The notes: generated by a model not told the origin, from the sequence alone. 64,000 bases of DNA from Thermogemmatispora carboxidivorans (GCF_000702505.1 NZ_JNIM01000001.1:1302001-1366000), one strand, 5' to 3'; positions 1 to 8,249 are shown, counted from the first letter of the stretch. A program made the numbers and translations.

Positions 1-26
1 GCGGTGAGAAGGAAGGCGAGGTGTAG
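1..26 (+). CDS. C-terminal tail of an upstream gene (partial)
   Basis: One frame reads seven codons (GEKEGEV) and then TAG at 24-26, three bases before the next ATG. In complex I operons the gene before nuoI is usually nuoH, so this may be the end of a membrane subunit, but the fragment is too short to identify. Confidence 0.3.
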
Positions 27-29
27 CCT

Positions 30-770
30 ATGCGTGGCATCCTGCAGGGAATGGGGCTGACCTTCAGCCACCTCTTCCGGCCCAAGGTGACGCGGCTCTA
101 TCCTTACGAGAAGCCGAAACTACCGCCGCGGAGCCGTGGACTGATCCAGTTGATTGCGGAAGAGGGACTCAAGACCGAGCTCAATTTAAAGTGCGAGGCC
201 TGCCTGCTCTGCGAGAAGGCCTGTCCGCCGCGCGCCATCACCATCGAGTATGAGCCGTTGCACCGCTGGAAGGAGCGACCCTGGTTCCGCTCCTATATTC
301 GTGAGGGCGCCGAGAAATTCACTACCCGCAAGATCCCAGAAGCGACCGGCATCTCGAAGGCCGGTTTCTATACGCCGCGCATCTCCGAATACGCAACAGA
401 GTATCCCAATCGCCCGGTCGCGCCCTGTGTGGCGATGCCGGTCAAAGATCATCTGGAGCCAGAGATTGATCTGAGCAAAGTGGACGAGTTACTGGAGCAA
501 TGGCCGCATGAGGCGGCGGCTCTGCCGGCCCTACTGGATGCCGTAATGGACCATTACGGCTACTTGCCGTTGCAGGCCGCCAAGCGCATTGTCCAGGCGC
601 GCGGTGTCGATCTCAGCGATATCTTTGGGATCGCGACGCTCAGTCCGAAGTTCAAGCCGGCGCCGGCGGTCAAGGGGATCACGCGCGATGATCAGCCCGA
701 GCGCGGGCTGGCGCCCGATAAGCGCGGGGTGTGGGGAAATATTCATCATGAGAGGCAGCCAGATGCCTGA
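30..770 (+). CDS. NuoI (N-half)/NuoE (N-domain) hybrid subunit of a complex I-like module
   Basis: This 246-residue protein looks like two truncated complex I subunits fused. Residues 1-70 follow the start of NuoI: a GMGLTF helix, an LPPRSRG segment, then one [4Fe-4S] motif at Cys55, Cys58, Cys61 and Cys65. The second NuoI cluster motif is absent. Residues about 150-210 match the helical N-domain of NuoE (HYGYLP, then DIFGIATL), but the thioredoxin-like [2Fe-2S] domain of NuoE is missing. It probably carries electrons between flavin and quinone subunits on the cytoplasmic side of the membrane. The next gene starts inside its last codons, which suggests translational coupling. The domain matches are clear by eye; the function of the hybrid is inferred. 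Confidence 0.75.
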   Translation: MRGILQGMGLTFSHLFRPKVTRLYPYEKPKLPPRSRGLIQLIAEEGLKTELNLKCEACLLCEKACPPRAITIEYEPLHRWKERPWFRSYIREGAEKFTTRKIPEATGISKAGFYTPRISEYATEYPNRPVAPCVAMPVKDHLEPEIDLSKVDELLEQWPHEAAALPALLDAVMDHYGYLPLQAAKRIVQARGVDLSDIFGIATLSPKFKPAPAVKGITRDDQPERGLAPDKRGVWGNIHHERQPDA

Positions 771-2094
771 GTTCGATTCGGCCTATCGCGTTCTGCGACG
801 GCGCGGCGAGCCTGATCTGCGCTCGCTCCAGAGTTACCGGCAGCAGGGAGGCTATAACGCGCTCGAACGTGCTCTGCATGATCAAACGCCTGAGCAGGTG
901 ATCCAGCTGGTGAGCGAGGCCCGCTTGCGCGGGCGCGGCGGCGCTGGACGCCTGACGGGAGAGAAGTGGCGTATTGTGCGCCGTCAGCAGGAATCGCCCA
1001 AATACGTCATTTGCAATGCCTATGATGCCGATCCACGCTCATGGGCAGCGCGCTCGTTGTTGGAGCGCAATCCGCACCAGGTGATCGAAGGAATCCTCCT
1101 GGCCGCCTATGCAGTGGGGGCAACGGAGGCTTATTTGATGACGCGCAGCCTCTTCCGTGAGGGAATCGAGGCAGTGCAGCAGGCGCTCAATGAAGCCTTG
1201 GAGGCCGGGCTAGTCGGTCGCTCCATCCTCGGGACGACCTTCCACTGTACGATTAACGTGGTGGGCTTCGACATCGGCTTCATCGGTGGTGAAGAGACAG
1301 TTCAGATTGCCGTCATCAAGGGCCGGCGCGGTATGCCCGAGCAGCGACCGCCCTATCCAGCCGTCTATGGGTTGTGGGACAAGCCAACGGCCATCAACTC
1401 GCTGGAGACGCTGGCCAACGTACCTCTCATTGTGCGCGATGGCCCCGAGGCTTTTCGGCGGTTGGGAAGTGAGACGACGCCCGGTACGAAGGTGCTGACC
1501 ATCTACGATGCCGTTCCCGATGCTGAGCCGAGGGTGGTCGAGGTGCCCTTTGGAACCAGCCTGCGCGAGATCCTGCGCCATGCTGGCCTGAGCCATCCAG
1601 ACAGCGAGCTGCGCGCTGTCGTCGTTGGTGGCGCTGAGGGTGGAGCTTTACCGGTCAAGCTGCTCGATCTCCCTTTTGACTTCGATCCTTTGGAGGAGGC
1701 TGGTGCCATTGTGGGATCTGGCGTCATCGAGCTTCTGCCCGCCCAGACCTGCATGGTGGCCTGGGCGATGGAGCGCACACGCTATCTGAGCAACGAGTCG
1801 TGTGGCAAGTGTGTCCCCTGCCGCATCGGGGTCAAGCGCATGACGGGCGTCCTCGAAGGCATTATCAGCGACCTGGGCGTGCGCTCGGATCTCGATCTGT
1901 TGGATGAGCTGGCCGGCTATGTTCCCGATGGCTCTCTCTGCGGCTTCGGCATCCAGGCCCCCAATGCGTATAAGACGGCCCGCCGCTATTGGCCAGAGCA
2001 ATTCCAGATGCATATCGAAGAGCAACAGTGTCCAACGGGAACCTGTGTGCCGGTACGCTCCCATCGCTTCGTCACCAAGCACGTGCTGCCCTAA
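763..2094 (+). CDS. NuoF-like NADH-binding flavoprotein subunit
   Basis: This 443-residue protein is related to NuoF, the FMN and NADH subunit of complex I. GRGGAG at 57-62 begins the FMN loop. GEET and RGMPEQRPPYP segments match NuoF. Cys347, Cys350, Cys353 and Cys393 are the N3 [4Fe-4S] ligands, in an ESCGKCVPCR context. The segment normally reading CNADEGEPG is CNAYDADPRS here, so the nucleotide site has diverged. I place the start at ATG 763 because AGAGG lies about 8 bases upstream and it overlaps the previous stop; ATG 748 is possible. The open frame extends to 589, but that part is an overlap artefact. Confidence 0.85.
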   Translation: MPEFDSAYRVLRRRGEPDLRSLQSYRQQGGYNALERALHDQTPEQVIQLVSEARLRGRGGAGRLTGEKWRIVRRQQESPKYVICNAYDADPRSWAARSLLERNPHQVIEGILLAAYAVGATEAYLMTRSLFREGIEAVQQALNEALEAGLVGRSILGTTFHCTINVVGFDIGFIGGEETVQIAVIKGRRGMPEQRPPYPAVYGLWDKPTAINSLETLANVPLIVRDGPEAFRRLGSETTPGTKVLTIYDAVPDAEPRVVEVPFGTSLREILRHAGLSHPDSELRAVVVGGAEGGALPVKLLDLPFDFDPLEEAGAIVGSGVIELLPAQTCMVAWAMERTRYLSNESCGKCVPCRIGVKRMTGVLEGIISDLGVRSDLDLLDELAGYVPDGSLCGFGIQAPNAYKTARRYWPEQFQMHIEEQQCPTGTCVPVRSHRFVTKHVLP

Positions 2095-2136
2095 AAAAGA
2101 GAAAGAGCATGCACGGCTGTCGGATCAGACGGCTCA

Positions 2137-2172
2137 ACGGTCGGTCACACGGTCAGTCAAACAGTCGGTGTC
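2137..2172 (+). repeat. Three degenerate 12-bp tandem units
   Basis: In the 174-base gap between the NuoF-like gene and the next gene, three 12-base units run in tandem: ACGGTCGGTCAC, ACGGTCAGTCAA and ACAGTCGGTGTC. They could be a regulatory or spacing element; no function can be read from the sequence. Confidence 0.5.
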
Positions 2173-2268
2173 TGGGACGCAAAGCGGCGTTCTGCCTCTG
2201 TTCTGCGCGCTGATCCAGCGTGCCAGGCACGTCGTGAGACTGCTCACTCGAAAAGAGGCATATTCGTC

Positions 2269-4677
2269 ATGGCACTATCAATCAGAGATCGCTTCACGCC
2301 GCTTGCTCAGGATGGGCATGATGGAATGGTGCGCAACGAGGTGGGCCAGCCCAGCTTTACGCTGACCATCGATGGCAAGGTTGTGCGCGCGTACGAGAAT
2401 CAGACGATCCTGAGCGTGGCGGAGGAGAATGGCATCGAGATCCCTAACCTGTGTAACGATGAGAAGCTGGAGCCGACCTCGGCCTGCCGCATGTGCCTGG
2501 TGCATATCGAGGGCTACGATCGGCCCCTGCCTTCGTGTAATACGCCTGCACAGCCCGGGATGGTGGTGCGCACTCAGTCGGATGAGCTGTTCCGTATCCG
2601 GCGCACCAACCTGGAGATGATTCTCTCGGACCATAATGCTTACTGCCAGCCTCCCTGTCAGGTCGATTGCCCAACTCACATCGATATCCCCGGCTATCTG
2701 GAGCTGATCGCCAAGGGGTCGATGAAAGAGGCAGCGCGCCTGGTGAAGGAGGTGCTACCTTTCCCCTATATCCTGGGCCTGACCTGCCCGGCACCTTGCC
2801 AGAAAGCTTGCCGGCGGGCCCTGGTCGAGGAGGAGATCGCCATCTGCCGCATGCACGGCCATGCGGCGGAAACCTGCCTGCTTGATCCGCCGGTGCCTTT
2901 TGTCAAAGACCCGCCGACGGGCAAAAAGGTGGCAATCGTGGGCGCTGGCCCCGCCGGCCTGACCTGTGCCTACTATCTGGCTCTCAAGGGCCACTACTGC
3001 AAGATCTTCGATATGCAGCCGCAGCCCGGTGGGATGCTGCGCTACGGTATCCCGGAGTACCGCCTGCAGAAGGATATGATGGACCGCGAGCTGAACCATG
3101 TCTGGGAGCTCGGGGTCGATCTGCAGTGCAATGTCAAGCTGGGCCGCGACTTCACTATCGATGATCTCTTCGCCCAGGGCTTTGACGCCGTCTTCCTGGC
3201 CATCGGAGCCTGGACGAGCAACCCGCTGGGAGCGCCGGGCGAGGATGCCGAGGGCGTGGTCAATGCCATTGCCTTCCTCGGGGAGAAGGTCGAGGGGAAG
3301 CCCGTGCCCGTCAAAGAAGGGGCCGAAGTGATCGTCCTCGGTGGCGGCTTCACTACCTTCGACTGTACGCGCACTTCGCTGCGCCTGGGCGCCAAGGTCC
3401 ATACGGCCTATCGCCGCTCGATCAAAGAGATGACAGCGACAATGGAGGAGATCGAGGACGCCGAGGCCGAGGGCACGGAGCTGCTCTTCTATGAGCAGGC
3501 GACGCGCGTCATTACCGATGAGCATAATCGCGTCAAGGGTTTGGAACTCATTAAGAACCGCCTGGGCGAGCCTGATGCCAGCGGACGCCGCCGCCCGGTG
3601 CCGATCCCTGGCTCCGAGCATGTCATCCCTTGCGATACGATCATTCCAGCCTATGGCCAGAAGCCCGATCGCTCGGTGCTCGATGAGTCCTCGGGCGTCA
3701 AGTGGACCAAGTGGAGCACGATCCAGACCAATCCCTATAATCTGATGACCGATCGCCCTGGGGTCTTTGCCGGCGGCGATGCCCAGATGGGCGCGCGCAC
3801 TATCATCGAGTGTGTCGCTCAGGGCAAACTGGCGGCGCGCTCAATCCATGCCTACTTGAATGGCGAGGATATGAGTGAGGTGGCGCGCCGCCTGGAGCTG
3901 GAGGAGCGCAAGCCTGACCTCTTCGATATTGTTCCCTACAAGCCCGTCGAGCCGAAAGTCAAGATGCCCATGCTCCCCTACGAGGAGCGTAAGCGCAACT
4001 TCCGTATCATTGAGATGGGCTATCTGGAAGAGCAGGCTAAGCGCGAGGCTGCCCGCTGCCTGCAATGCGCCTGCCCGGCTGCCGGCCAGTGCGATCTGCA
4101 GCGCTACAGCATCGAGCATGGCCTCGTCGATAACCGCTTCCATGATGGCGAGCCAAGCGATTATCACGATTACGACGTTGACCTGTCGCACAGCTTCATC
4201 CTGCGCGATCCCAATAAGTGTATCAACTGCACGCAGTGTGTGCGCGTCTGCCATGATGTGATCGGACCGGACTGCTACGGTATGTTCGGCAAGGGCTTCG
4301 ATACGATCGTCTCGACGCCCTTCAATGTCAGCCTGCACGATACCGACTGCGTCTCCTGCGGCGCCTGTGTGCAGGTCTGCCCGACTGGCTCGCTGATGAT
4401 GGCCGAGCGTAAGCTGACGCGCTATTCGTTCGCCCTGGATCGCTGCATCTTCTGCGGCGACTGCGTGGAGGTCTGCCCGCATGGCGCCCTGGGCGAGACA
4501 CCGAACTTTGAGCTGTCCTTCTTCAATCGCTTCGGTCCCGATGTGACCCTGGAGAAGGAGGACCTGGCCCTCGCTCCGAACTACCTGGTGCGCCAGCGCC
4601 TGCCGCGCGGTAAGAAAGAGATGCCGATGATGAGTCCACTGGTGCGCCCGCTGCCGCCGCGTAGCATCCGTGAGTAG
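2269..4677 (+). CDS. NuoG-type ferredoxin/GltD-type FAD oxidoreductase/NuoI C-half fusion
   Basis: This 802-residue multi-cluster flavoprotein is a mosaic. Residues 30-90 are a [2Fe-2S] ferredoxin as in NuoG (Cys62, 73, 76, 90). Residues 125-200 carry the cysteine motifs of the GltD N-domain (Cys126, 130, 134 and 173, 177, 181). An FAD site (GAGPAG near 225) and a second dinucleotide fold (GGGF near 350) follow, as in the glutamate synthase small subunit and NfnB. The C-terminus has cluster motifs at about 651-665 and 694-704 in NuoG style. A third at 726-736 sits in the IFCGDC...FELSFFNR context of the second half of NuoI. It probably exchanges electrons between NAD(P)H and the other subunits. 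The start has AAAGAGG upstream. Its exact reaction is unknown. Confidence 0.8.
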   Translation: MALSIRDRFTPLAQDGHDGMVRNEVGQPSFTLTIDGKVVRAYENQTILSVAEENGIEIPNLCNDEKLEPTSACRMCLVHIEGYDRPLPSCNTPAQPGMVVRTQSDELFRIRRTNLEMILSDHNAYCQPPCQVDCPTHIDIPGYLELIAKGSMKEAARLVKEVLPFPYILGLTCPAPCQKACRRALVEEEIAICRMHGHAAETCLLDPPVPFVKDPPTGKKVAIVGAGPAGLTCAYYLALKGHYCKIFDMQPQPGGMLRYGIPEYRLQKDMMDRELNHVWELGVDLQCNVKLGRDFTIDDLFAQGFDAVFLAIGAWTSNPLGAPGEDAEGVVNAIAFLGEKVEGKPVPVKEGAEVIVLGGGFTTFDCTRTSLRLGAKVHTAYRRSIKEMTATMEEIEDAEAEGTELLFYEQATRVITDEHNRVKGLELIKNRLGEPDASGRRRPVPIPGSEHVIPCDTIIPAYGQKPDRSVLDESSGVKWTKWSTIQTNPYNLMTDRPGVFAGGDAQMGARTIIECVAQGKLAARSIHAYLNGEDMSEVARRLELEERKPDLFDIVPYKPVEPKVKMPMLPYEERKRNFRIIEMGYLEEQAKREAARCLQCACPAAGQCDLQRYSIEHGLVDNRFHDGEPSDYHDYDVDLSHSFILRDPNKCINCTQCVRVCHDVIGPDCYGMFGKGFDTIVSTPFNVSLHDTDCVSCGACVQVCPTGSLMMAERKLTRYSFALDRCIFCGDCVEVCPHGALGETPNFELSFFNRFGPDVTLEKEDLALAPNYLVRQRLPRGKKEMPMMSPLVRPLPPRSIRE

Positions 4678-4800
4678 CCAGCGCATAGCCGGGATTGGGT
4701 CGACGAGGCGCTTCCTTTTCCCCTGCCACCCTCGATCTCAACCTGGCCAGGCTGCTCCTAGACTGCTCTTCTACAGCAGAGGAGATCTGACCTGCACTGA

Positions 4801-4845
4801 TCTGCCCGCCGGTTGAGCTTCCAACTGGCGGGCAGACGTTCTTTT
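4801..4845 (+). terminator. Intrinsic terminator of the complex I-like operon
   Basis: A 15-bp stem (arms 4801-4815 and 4822-4836, one G-T wobble) closes on a six-base loop and is followed by CGTTCTTTT. It lies about 125 bases after the last gene of the operon. Confidence 0.85.
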
Positions 4846-4882
4846 GGACGCGATTTGATACGCTGAAGTGTCGCTCGTCATA

Positions 4883-4957
4883 TACAGTGATAAGCGTACA
4901 AATTGTGGATTTTTAAGTGCAAAAAAATTCGCTCTACTTTTTGTACGCTTCACTGTA
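4883..4957. promoter_or_regulatory. Large inverted repeat upstream of the XRE regulator
   Basis: Left arm 4883-4902 and right arm 4940-4957 are reverse complements over 18 bases (right arm TTTGTACGCTTCACTGTA), with a two-base TA insertion in the left arm. The arms flank a 37-base AT-rich spacer that likely holds the promoter, and the right arm ends 11 bases before the start codon. This looks like an operator pair for the small regulator that follows, probably autoregulatory. Confidence 0.7.
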
Positions 4958-4968
4958 GGGAGGCGAGT

Positions 4969-5175
4969 ATGTTCACCGGAAAGCAGCTCAGGGAGTACCG
5001 ACGCCGACGGCATCTGACCCAGAAGCAGCTAGGGCAAGCCGTCTGTATGAGCCGCGATGCGATTGCCAAGATTGAACTGTATAACCGGGTCATCAGCGAT
5101 ATCCAGACCCTGAAGGCACTTCAGAAGGCGCTGAATATCCCCTACGACGTGATTGGCTTTATTCCGCTCGACTGA
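4969..5175 (+). CDS. Small XRE/Cro-type HTH regulator
   Basis: This 68-residue protein is essentially one helix-turn-helix domain. LREYRRRRHLTQKQLGQAV forms the first helices, and MSRDAIAKIE the recognition segment. LKALQKALNIP is a typical closing helix. There is no effector domain. The start is ATG 4969, with GGGAGG a few bases upstream; an in-frame ATG at 4903 lies inside the spacer of the inverted repeat and is unlikely. It is monocistronic, bounded by terminators at 4801-4845 and 5178-5224, so it may mainly control itself or act in trans. Confidence 0.85.
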   Translation: MFTGKQLREYRRRRHLTQKQLGQAVCMSRDAIAKIELYNRVISDIQTLKALQKALNIPYDVIGFIPLD

Positions 5176-5177
5176 GC

Positions 5178-5224
5178 GGCGACAGGCGCGGGCCGACTCC
5201 CTTGCCCGGTCCACGCCTGTCGCC
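5178..5224 (+). terminator. Hairpin terminator after the XRE gene
   Basis: A perfect 11-bp stem (GGCGACAGGCG at 5178-5188, CGCCTGTCGCC at 5214-5224) begins two bases after the stop codon. An inner GGGC/GCCC pairing is possible. The T tract is weak. Confidence 0.7.
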
Positions 5225-5339
5225 CAATCTCGTCTTGCCTGCATCTTTACCTGAGGCTGACCCTCCCAGCTTTCTCTTCCGCGCCCCCCGTGCCGGAAAT
5301 TCCTGGTAACCGACTCCACTCCGGCCCAAGGCGAGATTT

Positions 5340-5993
5340 TCAAGCTGGTTGATGCTGATCTGTCTCTGTCTGCCCTGAGAAATAGAGCTGCTTCAAGAAG
5401 GCGGTGAACTCCTGTATCTCCTGGCGATACTCCTCCAGCTTCTGGCGCTGAAGCTCATACGGGGCTTCGAGGTAGAGGTCGATGGCTCCCTGGTTCTGGA
5501 GGCGCGTGTACAGCCCCGTGGTCAGGATCAGGCGGCGATCAAAAGGCACCAGCCTCCCCTCATAGAAGCGACCCAGGTACTTCACCAGCCTGGCGCGGAG
5601 AGGAATTTGCTGGACGCACAACGCTCGTTGGACCGCACGCAGGCGGCGGGCAAGCTCATAGACCTGATTCTGGGTCTCTGGAAGGAGCGCCTCTTGACCA
5701 TCCTCCTGCTCGCGCAGCGCTGAGAGACGCTGATGGGCCAGGCGCACCTCGTGGCGCAGCGCTTCCTCTTCCTGAACCAGCGCTTGAAAGGCGGCGTCTT
5801 GAGGACCGATGTCCACCCAGGGCAGCCGCAGACCGCGTCTCTCATCGAGGTGGCCACCACAGGACATGACGGTCGGAACCCCTGCAGCGTTGAGCGTCAC
5901 AACTGTCTCGAAGATCTCCTCATCAATGGGTTTCCCCAGACAATCGGCGACCGTTGAAAAATATGTCACTAATGCTTCCCATTGTTCTAACAT
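5340..5993 (-). CDS. Hypothetical coiled-coil protein, 217 aa
   Basis: I do not recognise a family. Residues 30-60 contain VPTVMSCGGHLDERRGLRLPWVDIG, a compact motif with one Cys and one His. This is followed by a long charged helical region (about 65-125, rich in E, R, Q and A) likely to form a coiled coil. The C-terminal half has a YEGRLVPFDRRLIL stretch and another helix. I chose ATG 5993 because AAGGAGG lies seven bases upstream; the frame extends to 6035 without a ribosome site. The promoter region upstream is unusually AT-rich. Confidence 0.7.
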   Translation of the reverse strand: MLEQWEALVTYFSTVADCLGKPIDEEIFETVVTLNAAGVPTVMSCGGHLDERRGLRLPWVDIGPQDAAFQALVQEEEALRHEVRLAHQRLSALREQEDGQEALLPETQNQVYELARRLRAVQRALCVQQIPLRARLVKYLGRFYEGRLVPFDRRLILTTGLYTRLQNQGAIDLYLEAPYELQRQKLEEYRQEIQEFTAFLKQLYFSGQTETDQHQPA

Positions 5994-6033
5994 CGTTTGC
6001 CTCCTTGAAAGGAAATATGACAACATTGATTCC

Positions 6034-6066
6034 ATTATAATGCTTTAGATAATAATTAATTATTAT
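6034..6066 (-). promoter_or_regulatory. AT-rich promoter with an 18-bp perfect palindrome
   Basis: On the reverse strand a TATAAT (6034-6039) lies 41 bases upstream of the 5993 start. Just upstream is ATAATAATTAATTATTAT (6049-6066), a perfect palindrome covering the expected -35 area. That fits an operator or a UP-like element. Confidence 0.5.
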
Positions 6067-6123
6067 AATATGGTTTAAGATGTTATGTGCCATAAATTCC
6101 CATAAAAATAGGAAAAAAGTAAC

Positions 6124-6152
6124 TTGTCCGCTTAATGGAGTGTGAGTAGACT
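6124..6152 (+). promoter_or_regulatory. Promoter for the DnaJ-type zinc-finger gene
   Basis: TTGTCC (6124-6129), a 17-base spacer and TAGACT (6147-6152) form a plausible sigma-70-type promoter 111 bases before ATG 6264. Confidence 0.5.
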
Positions 6153-6263
6153 CTCTGTTAGAAATAGCGCCGGGTATGGCCCACCAGAGAAATGAAAAGG
6201 CTATCCCGGCGGCGAAAAAAGTCTATCATTGAGCGTGGTGGTCCTAGCCAGACAGGAGGAAGT

Positions 6264-6419
6264 ATGTACAACCAGGATGACCATCTTCAGCGTATGCGCA
6301 ACGGCGAGGAAGACGAATGCAACATGTGTGGAGGCTCCGGCTATCTGGACCTGTCTAGGAAGCAAGTTTGTCCTGATTGTCAAGGGACGGGGCGTGTCTC
6401 TATCTATCTGCCCGATTAG
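6264..6419 (+). CDS. Small DnaJ-type zinc-finger protein, 51 aa
   Basis: The core is CNMCGGSGYLD...CPDCQGTGR, two CxxCxGxG knuckles as in the central zinc-binding domain of DnaJ, here as a free-standing 51-residue protein. It has no J domain. Such miniproteins may bind zinc and unfolded chains, but the role is unknown. Start ATG 6264 has AGGAGGAAGT directly upstream; in-frame codons back to 6192 lack a ribosome site. Confidence 0.75.
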   Translation: MYNQDDHLQRMRNGEEDECNMCGGSGYLDLSRKQVCPDCQGTGRVSIYLPD

Positions 6420-6493
6420 CGCGTGATCCTCTCATCCGTCGGTCTCTCCGGTGGCGGGCAGGTGAAGGCGCAGGCTTTATCTGCTCGCCAGAC

Positions 6494-6523
6494 TTGCTCT
6501 GGCTGGGCTATGCGGGCTAGAAT
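6494..6523 (+). promoter_or_regulatory. Promoter for the glycosidase gene
   Basis: TTGCTC (6494-6499), an 18-base spacer and TAGAAT (6518-6523) lie 65 bases before the GH1 start codon. Confidence 0.5.
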
Positions 6524-6587
6524 AGACACAGGTGCTGCGCTGCTGCGCTGTGCCTCCTGCATGCAAGCTCGGGTGCAAGGAGCGACA

Positions 6588-7976
6588 ATGGTGAGAGAAC
6601 GTAAGCTGCAGTTTCCGGAGGGCTTCCTCTGGGGTACGGCCTCATCGGCTCATCAGTGCGAGGGCGGCAACCTCAACAACCAGTGGTATCGCTGGGAGCA
6701 GCAGGGCCGTACTCTCACGGGCGAGCGCAGTGGGGTGGCCGCCAACTGGTGGCAGCAAGCAGAGCGCGATTTTGAGCTGGCCGAGCAGATGGAGAACAAT
6801 GCTCTGCGTCTGAGCCTGGAGTGGAGCCGCATCGAGCCAGAGGAAGGACGCTGGGACGAGAGCGCTCTGGAGCGCTACCGCGCCCTCCTGACTGACCTGC
6901 GTCGGCGTCGTATGACGCCCCTGGTAACGCTGCACCACTTTACCGACCCGCTCTGGTTCTCCGAGCGCGGTGGTTTCGAGCTTGAGGAGAATATCAGGTA
7001 TTTCGTGCGCTTTGTCCGCTTTGTGGTCGGGCGTCTGCGTGACCTTTGCTCTTTCTGGCTGACTATTAATGAGCCGAATGTCTATGCTTTCCTGGGTTAT
7101 CTCACTGGCGAGTTCCCGCCCGGCGAGCGGAGTGCGCTCCGCGCTTTGCGCGTCTTACGCAATCTGATGGCGGCCCACGTGCAGTCTTTCTATGCCATTC
7201 GCGAATGGCAGCCTGAAGGGAAAATAGGCTATTGTCTTAATTATCGCCTCTTAGACCCTTTCCGTTCCTATTCTCCTCTTGATCGGGTCGTAGCTAGCCT
7301 GCAAGACACCTTCTTCAACTGGCTGGCGCTCAAGCTGGCGGAGGGTAAGCCTGTGGGGTTCCCGCTGAGCTTCGCCCTGCCGGTGCTGCCGCGGGCGGCG
7401 GGCGCGCGCGACTATCATGGTGTCAACTATTACACTCGTGACCTGGTCGTCTTTGATCCGCGGCGACCGGGCGAGCTTTTTGGTCGACGCTTTCCATGTC
7501 CGGGGGCGCCCATGCAGGACCCGGGGCAGGCCGGCTACTTCGGCGAGGTCTATCCCGAGGGCCTCTATCGCGTGCTTCAGCTAGTCTATCGCCGCACGCG
7601 GGGCAACAAGCCGCTCTATGTCACCGAGCATGGTCTCAATGATGTCGAAGATCGTCTCCGTCCGCGGGCCATTTTGGAGCATCTGGCCATGCTCCATCGT
7701 GCTATTCGTGAAGGGCTGCCAGTGCGTGGCTATTTTCACTGGACGCTGGTTGATAACTTCGAGTGGAATGAGGGCTGGGGCGCTCACTTTGGCCTGGTCG
7801 AGCTGAATCCCCAGACCCAAGAGCGGCGTCCACGTCCCAGCGCCAGCATGTTCGGGGAGATCTGTCGTGCCAACGCCATCACCGAAAGCATCGTTGAGCG
7901 TTATGCTCCCGAGGCTGCAGCCACGATCTTTGGTTCTGCCGCGGCCACGAGCCTGGGAGCGCGGGTGCTGACCTGA
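6588..7976 (+). CDS. Glycoside hydrolase family 1 (beta-glucosidase/galactosidase type)
   Basis: This 462-residue cytoplasmic retaining glycosidase probably hydrolyses beta-linked disaccharides or aryl glycosides. It has the family N-terminus FPEGFLWGTASSAHQ (residues 9-23), the acid/base glutamate E162 in INEP and the nucleophile E347 in YVTEHGLND. ENG is replaced by EHG, a tolerated variant. FHWTLVDNFEW matches the family C-terminal substrate loop. Length is normal. ATG 6588 follows AAGGAG at good spacing; the frame opens at 6423 but those codons look non-coding. It has its own promoter and stands alone. Sugar specificity cannot be read from the sequence. Confidence 0.93.
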   Translation: MVRERKLQFPEGFLWGTASSAHQCEGGNLNNQWYRWEQQGRTLTGERSGVAANWWQQAERDFELAEQMENNALRLSLEWSRIEPEEGRWDESALERYRALLTDLRRRRMTPLVTLHHFTDPLWFSERGGFELEENIRYFVRFVRFVVGRLRDLCSFWLTINEPNVYAFLGYLTGEFPPGERSALRALRVLRNLMAAHVQSFYAIREWQPEGKIGYCLNYRLLDPFRSYSPLDRVVASLQDTFFNWLALKLAEGKPVGFPLSFALPVLPRAAGARDYHGVNYYTRDLVVFDPRRPGELFGRRFPCPGAPMQDPGQAGYFGEVYPEGLYRVLQLVYRRTRGNKPLYVTEHGLNDVEDRLRPRAILEHLAMLHRAIREGLPVRGYFHWTLVDNFEWNEGWGAHFGLVELNPQTQERRPRPSASMFGEICRANAITESIVERYAPEAAATIFGSAAATSLGARVLT

Positions 7977-8012
7977 GCTGGCTACTATCTGGTTGGCCTT
8001 GGGGATGGGGTC

Positions 8013-8249
8013 TTAGCTCTCGCCCAGCAAGGCCCGGCGCAGCAACGGATCGGGGCAGAGCTGCGGAAATCGGCGTGTGTAGCAGACCATGCAGTAGTCG
8101 CCGACCAGCTCCTCATCCTCACCGGTGCCATAGTAGGTAATGGTATGCGGTGGACAGGCGTAGTGTCCACAGGGGCGTAGCTCCGCCTGGTCACGATGCG
8201 GCAGACTATGGGGAAACTGCTCGATATAGCACTCGTGTTCTTCGCTCAT
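8013..8249 (-). CDS. Cysteine-rich small protein, 78 aa
   Basis: This is a short protein with Cys and His in pairs (CGHYACPPHT, then YCMVCYTRRFPQLC), suggesting a structural zinc site. There is no recognised family. The start is ATG 8249; a GTG one codon earlier is also possible, with GAGG a few bases upstream. It lies between two forward genes and is likely transcribed alone from the reverse strand. Confidence 0.6.
   Translation of the reverse strand: MSEEHECYIEQFPHSLPHRDQAELRPCGHYACPPHTITYYGTGEDEELVGDYCMVCYTRRFPQLCPDPLLRRALLGES

Noticed and set aside
589-762. In-frame extension of the NuoF-like gene back to ATG 589
   Set aside because: It overlaps the previous gene almost entirely, is Arg/Ser-rich and lacks NuoF homology; ATG 763 has a ribosome site.
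2755-3621. 288-codon reverse frame inside the GltD-like gene
   Set aside because: It is antisense to a strongly conserved flavoprotein and shows no domain.
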